Below are positions 36,101 to 49,400 of a DNA stretch of 64,000 bases, piece after piece (positions within the stretch are counted from its first letter, which is position 1; each line of letters begins with the position of its first letter). The notes under the pieces were generated by a model that was given only the letters and a program-made list of their open reading frames with translations, searched no databases and had not been told where the DNA came from. A program made the position numbers and the translations under genes. This DNA comes from Epinephelus fuscoguttatus. Taxonomy: Eukaryota; Chordata; Actinopteri; Perciformes; Serranidae. The stretch lies in the NCBI RefSeq assembly GCF_011397635.1, contig NC_064775.1, forward strand, positions 11,744,952 through 11,808,951. The letters run 5' to 3'.

Positions 36101-39100
36101 TTTGTTTTTATAACTAAGGAAATCAAATTAAAAGTGTGTATCTCCAAATTCTGCTCACCACAAGCAACACAGATGCAGACATTAAAGAAAACTTTTGGGT
36201 CTTTTCCTACTTGGCTTCTTTCTCCGTGAGTATGGTGTGAAATTCAGCATGTTTTGTTTCTCTCGGCTCCAAAAGTGCTGAGGCGATTCCTTTTGTGAGG
36301 ACAGTCAGGAGTTCACTGATTCTCGCCAGTGTTTTGGGGGGAAACGCCAGTCTTTGCAGGCACCCTGGGTGTTTAAGCTGTCTGGGGACTCTGCTTGATC
36401 AGAGCAACCTGTTCTTGAACGCTCCCCCTCGGTCACGGTAGATTGGATTTAAGCTTCCTTGGTGGAGTTGGACTTCTTCCTGTGGAGGTCAAGGTTGTCA
36501 GATGCTGAGCTTTAAACTTGGTGGTTCACAGCGTGGTACTGAGTGATGAGTCCAGGGGTGTAGCTTGAGCCCCCCAGTATTGCATAATAGGATTCTGTGA
36601 TGAATAACATTTGCATTTATCTGATCAGAGATTATTTAATTTCATCAATTATCGTAAATAACCAATAAATATCAAGTTTCCTGTATGAAGTCCACAATAA
36701 TCATTTTTTTTCCAGAGGTGCTCCTATCAGCCTGACTGAGGTGGAGAGGAAGAGAGAGAGAGAAGTAGACGTGGCAACATTTGATTTGAATTCTTATCAA
36801 AAGGCAGGTTTTGTCTGGTGACACAGCAGTCTGTGTTTATTTTGAGATGTCATTTGTTTTGTATGTCACACGTAAATGGATGTGGGCTTCTGTTCCAGTG
36901 ATGAGGATTTTACTTCCACAGCAGTGTGTCACACATGGTTGCTCTCTTGCATCACCTTCCTCCTCGATGTTATCGCCAGACTTGCTGGAAAACAGACCAA
37001 CGTAATGAGAATTTTAATTTTGTTTATAGATTCCCCTCCACCATACACAAAGGTTTTACATTTTCATAGCACCTTCACTGTCAGATTTGTTTATTAACAG
37101 AATTATTGTTTTATAAATGTGTGAAAATTTAAAAGACAAAACCCTGATATTGGTCCCCTTGAAGAGCAGTTTGAATCCATCTCTGACTCAATGAAGAAGA
37201 CATTAACATTGATCTGGGTGCCTGTCACATTCTAGTTAAACGTCTTGAACGTAGCTGCTGGGAAAGCCCGTCTCAAAGCGTGCGGTCGGCTCTTGATATC
37301 TGGTTACGAGCTGGATTCACACCAGTAAGGTGGTGAAGCTGCAGCAGGGCCTGTTTCTCTGGAGGGCCTAATGAATAATTAAGAGGCGGGGCTTATGTGA
37401 AGAAGTCCATTAAGATGCAGAGTCACACCAGTCTCCATGGTAGCAGGGCCATATTATCAGGATCACGTCTCCTTTGGCCAGGCAACAGGCGAACTTGCAC
37501 AGTCTTAGTCTGGGAGAGGATGTAAATTGACAGGAAGGAGAAATTTCACTTTGCTGGATGAGGGTTTGAAACAATCTTTGAAAATAAACCTGTGAATGTC
37601 TGTGCTATATGGAGGGCTGTCACAGGATCAGAAAAAGGTGGCTTAGTTTGGCATGAGGTCATCTTGAGTCTTAATATTTGTAAAATGTTTCTCCATCCGT
37701 ATTGACTGTTGTTGTGTGATGTATTAGTCAATTTTGATATTAAATTAATTCATTAAAGGCATTTTTAAAGGAAAGATGAATTGGTTCCAACTCCTAAAAG
37801 GTAAATTAGACCCCCTTTACACCTTGCATTAAAATGTGTCTTGTATCCAGATTGTATCTGGATACCTGATTATATTTACACCTGGTATTAATATGTGTCT
37901 TCAGTGTCCACAGTTGAGTTGAGTTGATTGATTTTCAGAGACAATATTGGTGTAAAAATATAACAAGTATTATAAAAAATTCTTTGCTGGTCCAAAGTTT
38001 TGTTTTTTTTTGTTATATACGTCAGAGCTAGTCAGGAAGATTTAGGAGGCAACAGCAAAGTCGGTGAGGAAGAAACAGGCCTACTTCATTGTAAAGACAA
38101 TGATTGACAGGGAGAAGTACAGATGAGGGGGGGCACCCTGGTAGTGTTTGCGTCAGCAATGAATCAACTAATCATTGCAGTTCTAAAGTACAGATGTGAA
38201 AGGGACCTGAAAGATGTCGCCACCAGAAAACTCTGAAGTTACCTGAGTGTTAGAAGTCAAGCTCTATTTATATTCAGGAGAAAAATGGATACTTTTTCAA
38301 AGTCGATTCATAATTGATGGCCAAAGCTACATCTAGAGCATATTTGACTACTTTCTGTGGTTATGCAACAAGCTCTTAGTGTATGTTATTTCAGTTCAGA
38401 AGAATGCTCTCTCTTTTAGACCTGGAGTAATGCACTGGAATTAATCTAGACCTCCCTCAGCCTGCTTCACCTTCATAGACTATTGCCTGAACTACACTTT
38501 AAAGGAAGTTATTTTCAGCTCCAATCACAGATGCAAAGGAAATAGACAGTCTTTACCTCGCCCAGCCATCTGGCCTGGTCTTAACAATTCAGCATGTGAC
38601 AGGACAAGGGCAAAGGTTGTGTGATTAGGACTCTGCTGGAGCGATATTAAAGCCTGAGGTGATTATTTTGACAATGACGGGATATCATTGTTTATTCTAA
38701 ATCCCTGCGGCTTTACCATAAACCAGTTACGTCTGCGGGGAAACACAGGGGAAATAAACCAAGTGCCTGTGACAACATAGATGAATACCACTCATTGATC
38801 CACCAGGACCTTTGAGATACATGTGTATTAATTAAACGTAAAATCTCTTGTCACACCTTCGAAACAGTTGATCTCTATTCAACTTATCACTACTAAAACG
38901 CAATCAGCTGCACTGGTAAGATATTATAAGTGTATTTGATTTAGATCAATTAGTTTCTCACTTCAACATTAATTAGTCTTTACTGTTGTTCACCCAGAGT
39001 TAGTTAAGGCTCTCTACAGTGCTAAGATATAAAGCTCATCAGTGTAACAATTAAGATCAACAGTTTTCATTAGGAACACAGTACGAGAACTGTCAAACAG

Positions 39101-42005
39101 CAGCCAGGAAACCTAATGAAACCAAATCTGTTATTTTAGAATTGAAATTCACGTAGAAAATAAGCATAATTTGCTTATTCCTGCCTTTTTTCAGTTGTGA
39201 TTTTCTTTTTCCGTCTGTTGCAGTTATCGTATCCATCTTTTAAAATATGTTTTTGTTATTTCCTAGCCGGGGAACAGAACAACCCTTCCTCTTTTCATGT
39301 CTGGCTTGGCGTATCAGTACGACAGTGTGGTCGATACTAGAAACTGAAAAAGAAATGCAATTTCAGAGCTGAAATTTCAGCTCTGTTGTCCCTAACAGGA
39401 AAAAGTCCTTTGTAACAGATTTGGGAGGACAGGGATTCCTCCCAGGCTTGAATGATTCAATTGTTTCTGGCTTCAGCGCCTGTTGAAACGACAGGGTTTT
39501 GTGTGCTGCTTCTTCCCCCAACTATGAAAAAACCATTCAGCAGGTTGTTACGTTATCATCTCAAGTTGCAAAGGGTCATATATTCTGCAACCTTAGCTGG
39601 CTGTCAACACAGTTTCACTGGGCTGTTGCTGCTGAGAGCCAGAGGGCTCCCTGCCAGACAAATTAAGATCCTGAATTAGAAACCAGAAAGTAATTGAGAG
39701 GAGATATATGCTCTGCTGGGGGCTGAATAGCTGCATCTCCCCCTTTCTCTACAGATGACACTGCCTGTGATTGGAAGGTTTCCTAACAAAGGAATGATTT
39801 TGCGTGATCAGTTTCAGTATGTATTGACACAGGAAATCAGGCTAGACAGGCCGAGAACGTGTGTATTCAGAAACTGAAGGGGTCGAGTCAGTGTTCTGTG
39901 TAGGTTTTGGCTTGTGCATCCTACAGCGATGCACCGCAGGGTAGTCTGAGCAGGGCTCCTCTCCGATAAGCAGCCCCAAAGCCTCCCATCCTCGTCGGCG
40001 CCCAACTAGCGAGCACTGCCAGCCTTTTCCTGCCCTCCTCCAACAGAGTCCCAAGCAGCGAGAGACATCCGATGTTATCAGCACTGCAGCGCTACTGCCA
40101 AGGGCTTGTCTCATGAATTCACAGTGCAGTGCAGAGATTTTTTTTCTCCCCACCGAAAGCCTCGTTTTGCACACATCACAAAGCAAATTAGAGTTAAATG
40201 TAGAAAAAAGGAAACAGGAATTTGCATTTTTCCTTGTCTTCATTTTAGACAATACAGTATTCATCCCTGCTTTGTTAAAATGTATAAAAAGATCTGTCCG
40301 AGCCTTTGTCTTAAATGACTGAACAATTATGGTGTGTCATAACCTGCTGTGAGATTCCAGCCCTGTTGAAGGCTGCTCGCAGCTGTCTCTGACCTATTTA
40401 TGAAGCTGATGGATGTAAGGTGAAAAGAGCCTTTTGTGTGGCTGCCTTTTGTGTTCCTTGGGAAGGTGCTGATGATTTTCTGCCGACAGCTGAGTGCTGA
40501 TATAACCATCTTTGCTGCGCCTTGTTCCGAACACCAGCCGCTTAGATTGATGAAAATACTCTGAATAAGAGATCAATATATGATTGAAATATGGACTGGT
40601 GAAGGAGTTTTGGTTGAGTTCACTGTATTATCGGTGCTCACAGTGTTGCGTCCATGGAGGCGGCCGCGGTCCTGACCTGGTTAGAGCCGCTTTGAAACAG
40701 CATAAGAAAGCTGCAGTTCAAAAGCAAGGCTGCAGAAATCCCCTCCCCACACTTAGCCTCATTTACAGCTACAGTGGCTGAATGCAGATGAGAGAACATC
40801 TAACATCTTTTCCTTTTGGCGTGATTGTGCTGTAGAGATTTTTTTTTGTTGTTGCTTCATGCCTAAAGCCAGAGGCATTTATTTAGTTGTGCATAGATTG
40901 CCTTGAGGTTTTCAGAAAGACTTGTTGAGCTATTTAAAAGCTCCACATGTGCTGCGGGGCAGTTTCATTTTGCGTTATGGGCAAAAGTTTGATGGTTTTG
41001 GCCAAATGACTTCTCATTGGCGTGGTTGTGTGCAATCAGAAATAGATAGAAAATAGCATATGATGTCATGTTCGACTACTGAGGTTATACTTTTCCTATA
41101 TTTAATTCTATTTTTCACTCATGCTTAGTGTTTCCTGTTTTATTTTGTTACTCTCCTCTCCAAGCACTTCACTTCCTGCCCTTATGTGTTTCAGCCAGTT
41201 TTGATTGGCTGCCTTGCCCTGATTAGTTTCACCTGTAGTCAACTCACCTCACACTCACCTGCTCTCACTTTCCTTACTAGTCTTTCCCGACCTGCCCAGT
41301 TACTTTGTTCATTATCAGTTCGTCTTCATCTTTGCTTTGGAGCTCTGTTCCTCCTGTGCTTGCCTGCCTGATTTTTGGGACTCTAACCTGCAAGCCTTTT
41401 TGAATTAAATGTTTGATGTCATTGTCATCTCCCTTCTCTTTTGTTGTCTGCTACCTGACCTCCAAGATGTGACATTTGTTACTACAAATACGTGTCTAAA
41501 ATAAGCAGTACATAGCTAATGGCAGCTTTGAAGGGTTGTACATCACGTGATTGACACCGTGGAGCACGCACCGGTGAGGTACACTGACTTCAAGTTGCAG
41601 CAACAGGAAATGGTGAAGAGCTTGTGGTTTATTCACCAACAGTTTGTTCAGCTCTGGCTGCATTTACACCTCTTTTCAACTGTCTTGTGTCCAGATAAAA
41701 TTCATATTTGACTTAAGATGCTTTGGTATGCGCTGAAGTAAATAACAAATGCTTCCACAGCAGGGTAAAAATTGTTGAAATAGCTTGTGATGTGACCTTG
41801 GACTTGTATAACTGTTGATCGCTGTATTCCACTATTTTCTTTTTAGAAGTTTTGTAGACTAAATGACTCACTTAATCACTGATTAAAATAACTGCTCGCT
41901 GTAATTTATTTGACTATTTCACCTTGTCCCTGACCTTTTGCCTCCTACAGATGTGTACTTAAGTGGGAGTAAATGAGTAAAATCTTGTGTTCATTTACAC
42001 ATGCT

Positions 42006-42009
<4 letters not shown>

Positions 42010-42043
<34 letters not shown>
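42010..42043. repeat. (CA)n microsatellite
   Basis: This is a short CA tract within the mgat5 leader intron. Confidence 0.96.
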
Positions 42044-42047
<4 letters not shown>

Positions 42048-43257
42048 AAGACGGACAGCTTCCTACCTTTGTCTAGCAGAAAAGCCTGTTTGTCAGTATT
42101 TGGCAAAAACTGAAATGTAATAACAGAAAAGGCACGTATTTAAAATTCTGTTTGTGTCCCTGCTTGTCAGTGAGGAAGATAAATTGTAGGCTATCCAAAT
42201 GTTTATATTTTGAGGGTACTATAAACCGTCTTGCATAAATTCCATACAGCCCCATCAATCACAGAGATCACTTTGTCTGGGTGAGACGAGGCTGTTCTGT
42301 GTGGCCTCTCTTTCATGAGAAGCATTAAACTTTAAATTACTTTTGAAGAGCTTATCTTGTTTTTAGCCAGTAGCTGCAAGTATTCTTGCTTAAAGTCTGT
42401 ATTGCTTTCATGTCAGAGATAATTGATACCACCAGACTGTTTACACTTAATGCTCCTTTTGAAAGAGACGATTTTATTTGGATGTGGCCGTGCATACGTG
42501 TTGTTTTCCATGTGTAAAAAATCTGAAGGGATGTAGTATTGACAAAACAAGGTGAGAAGTTTTTTCTGCTGCCTGGCTCACTGAACTGTATGAGTTTGAT
42601 GTGTCACCATCCCGCATGCATACCATTAGAGACTCCACACACAGCGACCTCCAGTTCAGATACAGTGTGCCTCTGTGATGTGTGGTCTGCTGCAGTATAA
42701 ACCGGCTGCCGTGCTTAAAGTCACAGCCTGGAGATTTGCACTACACTCACGTCTTACCTCCTGTTTGGTCACCTATTCAGGCCTCATCCCTCATTCTATA
42801 AAACCTTTTTGTATGAGCTTTATGATGCCTACTTGCACTGTTTTTCTGCAGCTGTAATGTTGCACGGACATGCTTTATCACCTCTAGTGTCTGGTCTTTG
42901 GCTGTCACCCTTTGAGAATCAATTGGTACACTGCAGAATCCAAACTCACACCTTCTGTATGTCGGCTCTGCCTTAGTGGAGTGTTACCTGATATAGCAGG
43001 ACATGCTGTGTTTCTGCGTGAAAGAAAGGATAAGCCATAGGACACTGTTATTTTATGGTCTTGGAACTTATCTGCTTTTTTTCATTATTAATTCAGTTTT
43101 TCCAGTTTTCTCTGAGTTATGGCTAACACTGCTGACTCACTGTCCAGTGATCAGTGCCTTTATTGCGATCAAGTACATGCAGGATTGGGTTAAGAGAGGA
43201 AACTCCCTCATTGTTATTATCTCATCATCTCTTTCCTCTCTGTCTTTTCTGCGGCAG

Positions 43258-43493
43258 GATGCAACAGGTTGGACTCAGTCCACTGAGATGCTACTGAGCG
43301 ATGAGGATGGGTCAGAGAAGGAAATCACACCGGTGAGGCAATCAAGCCGAACGCCAGCCCCCATAAACCACTGCAGCTACACCAACTGACGCAGCCATGC
43401 CCCGCCTGCCCTCCTGATTGTCCTCCCCGACCTCTGCACCTTCCCTCGGTCACATCAGTCACAGCAGCCCCAGCAACTCCCCGTCAAGTCAGC
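43258..43493 (+). promoter_or_regulatory. mgat5 5' leader segment with several upstream ORFs
   Basis: An acceptor (tcttttctgcggcag) ends at 43257. The 236 bases before the start codon contain ATGs at 43259 (12-aa ORF), 43288 (33-aa ORF, G at -3), 43301 (11 aa) and 43397 (6 aa). All stop before 43494. If this is the true leader, ribosomes reaching mgat5 must leak past or reinitiate. Confidence 0.6.
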
Positions 43494-46400
43494 ATGGCTA
43501 CACCCTTTCTGTGGAAGCTGTCGTCCCAGAAGCTGGGCTTTTTCCTGGTCAGCTTTGGGTTCATCTGGGGCATGATGCTGCTGCACTTTACCATCCAGCA
43601 GCGAGCCAGCCATGAGAACAGCGCCGTACTGAGGCAGCAGATCCTGGACCTCAGCAAGCGTTACATCAAAGCCCTGGCTGAGGAGAACCAAAGTGTCATG
43701 GATGGGCCATATGTGGGTACCATGACAGCTTATGGTGAGTAGCCAGCTCTCTTGCTGCAGTTCATGTAACCCAGAGGGGGCATGCCTCATAGAAGAATAG
43801 CTAGAAATGCTTGACGTCAGGAGGATCAGGACTTGCAGGATTATTCTGCCAATACCATTGCAAAATTAATGTAGTTATTGATGCTGCATGAACCATACTG
43901 TCTTCCATTTTCATAAGATCACTCCCAGGTAATAAAACAGCAAGATAGGTATGCTTTAATAGAGTTATGATGGCTGGTCTCTACTTCTCCTCTCTTTGTA
44001 CATCTTCTTTAAATCGGAGCGACTTGTTCCACTCGTCTGCCTCCTGAGCAGGCACACTATTGCCTATATTCAGGGAAACCTGTGTGGGAGATTTCATGCT
44101 GATACAGCTGCATTGACGTTTAATACTGTAATAGCGCAGGTCTCGGAGTCCCATCAATAAGTTATTCATGCCATTAATAGACCTGTATGGCTCGATGGGA
44201 GGCTTCATTAGAAACCTGAGATTGGAATTGATCGTTCTGTAATGCCCAGAGAAACAACAGGATACAGTAAAGCTCCCGGAGATTAAAGCCGCTCCCAGAG
44301 AACATAAAGAAGAACAGGAGTGTGCAAAGAAACCAGTGCAGTACTAGTACTTGCTTATCTTATTTAAAAGTACTATACATGCAAACATGTGGAAAATGCA
44401 AACCGACTATGTAAAGTACCACCTGACAGAAACTACTGTCAGCAGGCTGTGCTTTGCATTTACTTCATCAGTATTTCTTGAGAAACTTGATGGAAATCAA
44501 ACCTCAGCATCTGGCTTACTCATTCAAGTAATTAGTAATGTGTAATTCAGCATGACCTGGCATTAATAACGCAGGATGAAGAATGAACAAGGTTAGTTTT
44601 TACAGCTACAATTCCCCAGACATAGCCTATACTTTCTTAACATCTCACCTATGCACTGCACTTTCATAGGAGTTATCCTCATTAATCATGCAATTAATTA
44701 AATGTGATCCAAGCCCAGTCTGTAGATTTTCCTGCAACATGATCCATAGTCTCCAGGGAACAGTGTCCTGTCCAGTTAGTTTTGTTCCCTTATATGATGG
44801 ATTGATTTCCACGGCGCTGTCAGAGCTGCAGCACAGAATGCTGACCGCCGTCCAATATCGCATCAAAATCCATTTCATGTCCTTGATTAGATAGGGAGGC
44901 AGCAGGATACTCGGCGCTTCCTGTGCTCACTCACTTGGTCGATGATTTGCCCTGATACAATTTGCAGAATCAGAGTTTCCTCCTTTGATACCCATAAATG
45001 ACCCATCAAATCTTAATGCATTTAAATTTAATATTGTGTCTCCTGAAAGCCCATTTGTCAAGTCAACTTAATTTTATTTATATAGCCCAATATCACAAAT
45101 CACAAATTTGCCTCAAGGGGCCCTACAATCTGTGCAACATGAGACACCCTCTGTCCTTGGCTGATTGTACCTGTTGAAAAGCAGAGGCAGAAGTCAATGT
45201 GTTAGAGCAGCTGGCAGTCTGCCTGCTCATACACAGCCATGAGATGAGACTTTTTGATGGTGCTTAATATAGTATGTCTCAAGCTAATGTCTTTCAGTGT
45301 CTTCATGTAAGACATTCTGTTGCCACCATATTTCCAGTACTTCCTGTCAAAACTCTTAATCAACCTTGTGATATATTATTATTATGGGTTCAAGTAGGTT
45401 TTCCATGGGTCAATTTTACGAACATTCTGATTCATCCACCTACTAGGGCTGCAACTTAATATTTTCATTTTCGATGAATCTATCATTTATATTCTTGATA
45501 AATTTATTAGTTGTTCCGACTATAAAATGTCAGAAAATGGTAAAAAATGTTGATTAATTTTTTCCAGAGCCCAAGATTACATCTCCAAATGTCTTGTTTT
45601 GTCCACAACCCAAAGATATTCAGTAAATACTGTAGAGGAGCAAAGAAACCCCAGAAAATATTCACATTGCAAAAGCTGGTATCAGAAGTTTGACTTTTAT
45701 TGTTCATTGATTATAAAATTAGTGGGGGATCAGTTTCATAGTTGACAGCCAATTGATTAATTGTTGAAGCTTTGTCAGGTAAAATGCAGTTTTATCTTCT
45801 TTATTAAACAGTATCGCTGAAAACACAGCAGATAGCAGCAAAGTGCAGCTCGCCGTAATAATTTTGTACATGTCGGATAGAAAGCAATTCACACAGGACT
45901 CTGTTTATCAATTGGCTGAGGGTATTCTTTGGCTGCAATTGGCCGCAGATTCAAATGACTGCAGCTTTGCGTAGACATTGCGTGGAAGCTTGCTGCAAGC
46001 AGCGATTCGCCACTGCTTGGTGTTTTCTGTGTTTCCATTGCTGATTGATCTGCTGATTATTCTCTTGGTTAATCAATTAGTCGTTTGCTCTTAAAAGGAG
46101 AAGGGAAGAATCTTCCTATAGGTCTGTAGTCCAACAGAGAGCAGCACTAGATTCCAGGAGTCGCCCATCAGTGCTAGGTTTGCATCGAAAACATGTCTCT
46201 CTACCTGAAACCTGTCTCAAGGCGCTGTCATACCATCTTCCTCCACCATTGTAAAGTCAGACGTGACAAGGATATGATCTTTCCTTTCCCAGCCTTCCTG
46301 AAACCGGAGCGAGCAGCCGGGTGTGACAATCCACCTGACACCATGTCTCGTTACTGCACAGTTCAGCAGCTATTGTGGATTTCCTTTGTGGGGCGGACAC

Positions 46401-49400
46401 ATATCACAGGTGTAGTCTCTGCCCTCGGCCTCCTCCGTCGTGCCAATACGAGAATTCAAGAGAATGAAGCTGCCCACAGCGAAGGTTGAGAGTGGTGTAA
46501 GCTCATATTGCGGGTCTAATCCTGTCCGTCCTCTCTGGGGTGGAAGGTCACATTGTTTGCTCCTTCTGCTCTTTGTTATATTACGCTGACAAGAAATGGA
46601 GGCCACTGACGGGCTGGGTTGAAGCGGATGACAAACAATAGGATTCCCTGATGAATGCTTTGGGCTTATGTTCCTGTGGGCTGATTGAAAAATCTCAGGT
46701 CATTGTGCATCTAGATTATTATCTTATATGACACCGTTATTAAACGCAAAGTGAAATTCAGTGTGTTTGCCGCTCCAGGATTTGTTTTGCAACTGCATCA
46801 CCTTGCTAAGAAATATTGAGACAGGCAGAAATGTGTCCCTAGGTATGCTATTACTCATCTGGTTACCTGGCAGCAGTATTAGTGTACAGAAGGACAAGTA
46901 GAAGCATTATTCACAGTGCCGTGGATGCTTTTCTAACACACTGGCTAATGAAGGTCTCACATTTAATTATTGTAAAACGGAGAGTTTATCCTACAGAGAT
47001 ATACAGATGTTTTTTTTGTTTTTTTTTTTACACACAATGTGCATGCTTTTTTACGCTCTTATTTACATCCACACTACTGCTCCTGATTGTAAATGAAAGC
47101 GTAAAAATGAGTAAAGCCAATTATTGTTTGCATAATTTTGTCTTTCCTATCGTAAATCATGTTGACATTGGCTACGGGCTAAGATATTAAATAGGTCTGG
47201 AGACTCTCTGATGTAAAGCCTGGAGTCAGTGGGCACAGGCCTGTGTTTGTGCCAGAGGTAAACAGAGGGGGGCATTAACTCTGGGCTCACCCCTTTTTTT
47301 CTAATTATGTTCAGCCCAATCGCTTGGCAAGGCCTCCGCTCCAAAGCTTTCCGTTTGGTTTCTTCCCGGGTCTCACTGCGCTGCTCTCTGTGCATCTGCT
47401 CCTCCCAGCGCACAGCTCGTCCAAATCAGACAAACGCTCCGGCGTTTCTCTTCACACGAATCAGGCTGGTGTGCTCTGCCAGGCCTCGTTGTGCCCTTGC
47501 CAATCTCTCTGACGTGATGAAAACTGGCGTGTCAAATGCATCACGGTGAGGGAAAATGTGGCGCTTGTATGTGATAGACAAGCTGCAATTATCATCAGCT
47601 CAGGAAAGCACGCTTGATGTACTCTGGATTGCTTCTATACTCTTATAAACCTATGCATTGATGATATAATATACTACGAGTTTGATAATTATGACAGCTC
47701 TTTGCTGCAGACAGATAATGAGTTGTTATACTGTATGTAGTAGTTAGAGCAGCTGAAAACAACTTAACATTTCTCTGCAAATGTCATTGCAATTGCTGCC
47801 GGCTATTGTATCGAACAAATCCCACAAGAAATGAGGCAAAAGAAAAAAGCCATGCCTTAGCATTTTGAATGTATGCCCTCTCTGTCTCATTACTGGTCAG
47901 CATCCCTCCTGCCCGTTCTACCATTAGCTGTGTCCTGTGCAGATAAATGCTCATGGCCACAGAAATGCAAAGACCCAAATTAAACAGCAAGGTCACTCGC
48001 AAAGTCACGGCAGCTTCGGTTTTACATTTAAATGAGCCTCAAGCTGATGGCCTGAAATCCAAAGACTTGTTGTAGTGGGAGATGAAATGTCTACACTATA
48101 GCTGACTATGGGCAGGCACGTATTCACTGTTGGTATTGAAAGATTTGGAAACTTTCTCTTGCTGAGTTTATCACAGATAGACCCTGAGCTGGGAGAAGCC
48201 AGAGGCCAGTTAGAAGTGGCAATGAGATCATTTTTACAGCCCCATTGATTTTTTTTTCTTCTTCTGAATTTCATGCTGAATTTGGGTCAGATATTTGATT
48301 CTGACTCCACAGTGCACTTGACAGATTTTACTTACTCCAGTTTTTGTGGGGAATCAAAAAAATAAATCACAATCACCGTGCTAATCTGATTCACATTCTT
48401 ACACTCAGATTTGAAGAAGACCCTGGCAGTGCTGCTGGATAACATCATGCTGAGGCTTGGCAAGCTAGAGTCCAAGGTGGAAAACATCTACAACGGCACG
48501 GGGGGCAACCTGACCAACGGCACCAGCACTGCAACACCCAGCGGCACAAACTCAGAGAAAGTAAACGTGGCAGGTATGTGTTCAGTTTTATGTTTTGTTT
48601 TTGAATCATCTGGAGTGTTTGTGTGCATGTTGTAGGGAGGTGGTGAGGAAGGAAAGCTGGAAGGATTTGTCTTAAGGCTGGATTTGTACACATCTTCAAT
48701 AAAGGCTCTCTTCCCAAAGGATTGGAGCTCTAAGAGAAAACTCTCCAGACTCATCCTCTCCGAATAAGTTGGCTTCAGAAAGTAATTATTCGCATGAACT
48801 GTGACTCATGTAAGGGTGAGTTTCTTTTTCCAGAGAGCCCCTGTTGTTCAGGGTGTGAATGCACAGTAAAAATACAGTAGCTGTGGCCAAATTTAAGAAA
48901 CGAGGATAAGCTGATTCTGGCTGTTTTCTATGACCCGTGTTTCATTTCAAAAAAATTCCATAGTGCATAACATTCCCGAGGCATACAAGCAGCTAAACTC
49001 TGCCAGTGTTGCACAGTGCACACCAGGCACTTTTATAGGACCAGACCGCATCCTTGGACATAATTCAAATAAGGCCTCCATTCACGCTGCATGACCCTTT
49101 TATTAGTTTTCATTGATTTTCCTGCCAGCTTTCAGATGATGAATTCAGCCCAGTTGAGAGAGCGAGGTGTTGGTTTTTCAGGGATCCTGGGACTTGCTCT
49201 GAGTTGTTTGCGCAGCAATAAACAGTAGGAATGTGGAATCTGTTCTCAGAGGCAATGTATGTAGAATTGTATCAGTCTGATTGTTAAAAGTCACATTTGA
49301 ATGGATCTAATCCTAATGACAGCTACTGCACTGCCATCTCTTATCAGATGTTGACAGTGCCTCGTTAACTTTCTCTTTCAAGACGTTGAGGCAGTAAGTT

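Larger units (their letters stand above)
31360..43257 (+). other. mgat5 leader intron (inferred)
   Basis: This interval of about 11.9 kb has no supported exon. It holds (CA)n at 33116-33167, a poly-T/A-scattered background and fragments of dispersed repeats (for example 37,810-37,920, tttacacctggtattaatatg). The 39.8-40.6 kb part is lower in repeats and higher in complexity, so it could hold regulatory DNA. Short open frames are not credible genes. Confidence 0.55.
43735..48408 (+). other. mgat5 intron after coding exon 1
   Basis: Donor gtgagt at 43735 and an acceptor ending acactcag at 48408 bound this intron. It contains dispersed repeats at about 45,059-45,165 and 45,444-45,772. Repeat-free, complex stretches at 43.98-44.31, 44.64-44.96 and 47.29-47.56 kb have the feel of conserved non-coding DNA. 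No exon is seen. Confidence 0.7.

Noticed and set aside
43003..43257. Upstream extension of the frame leading into the mgat5 leader
   Set aside because: The acceptor at 43257 and the match of the protein start at 43494 to MGAT5 show that this part is intron.
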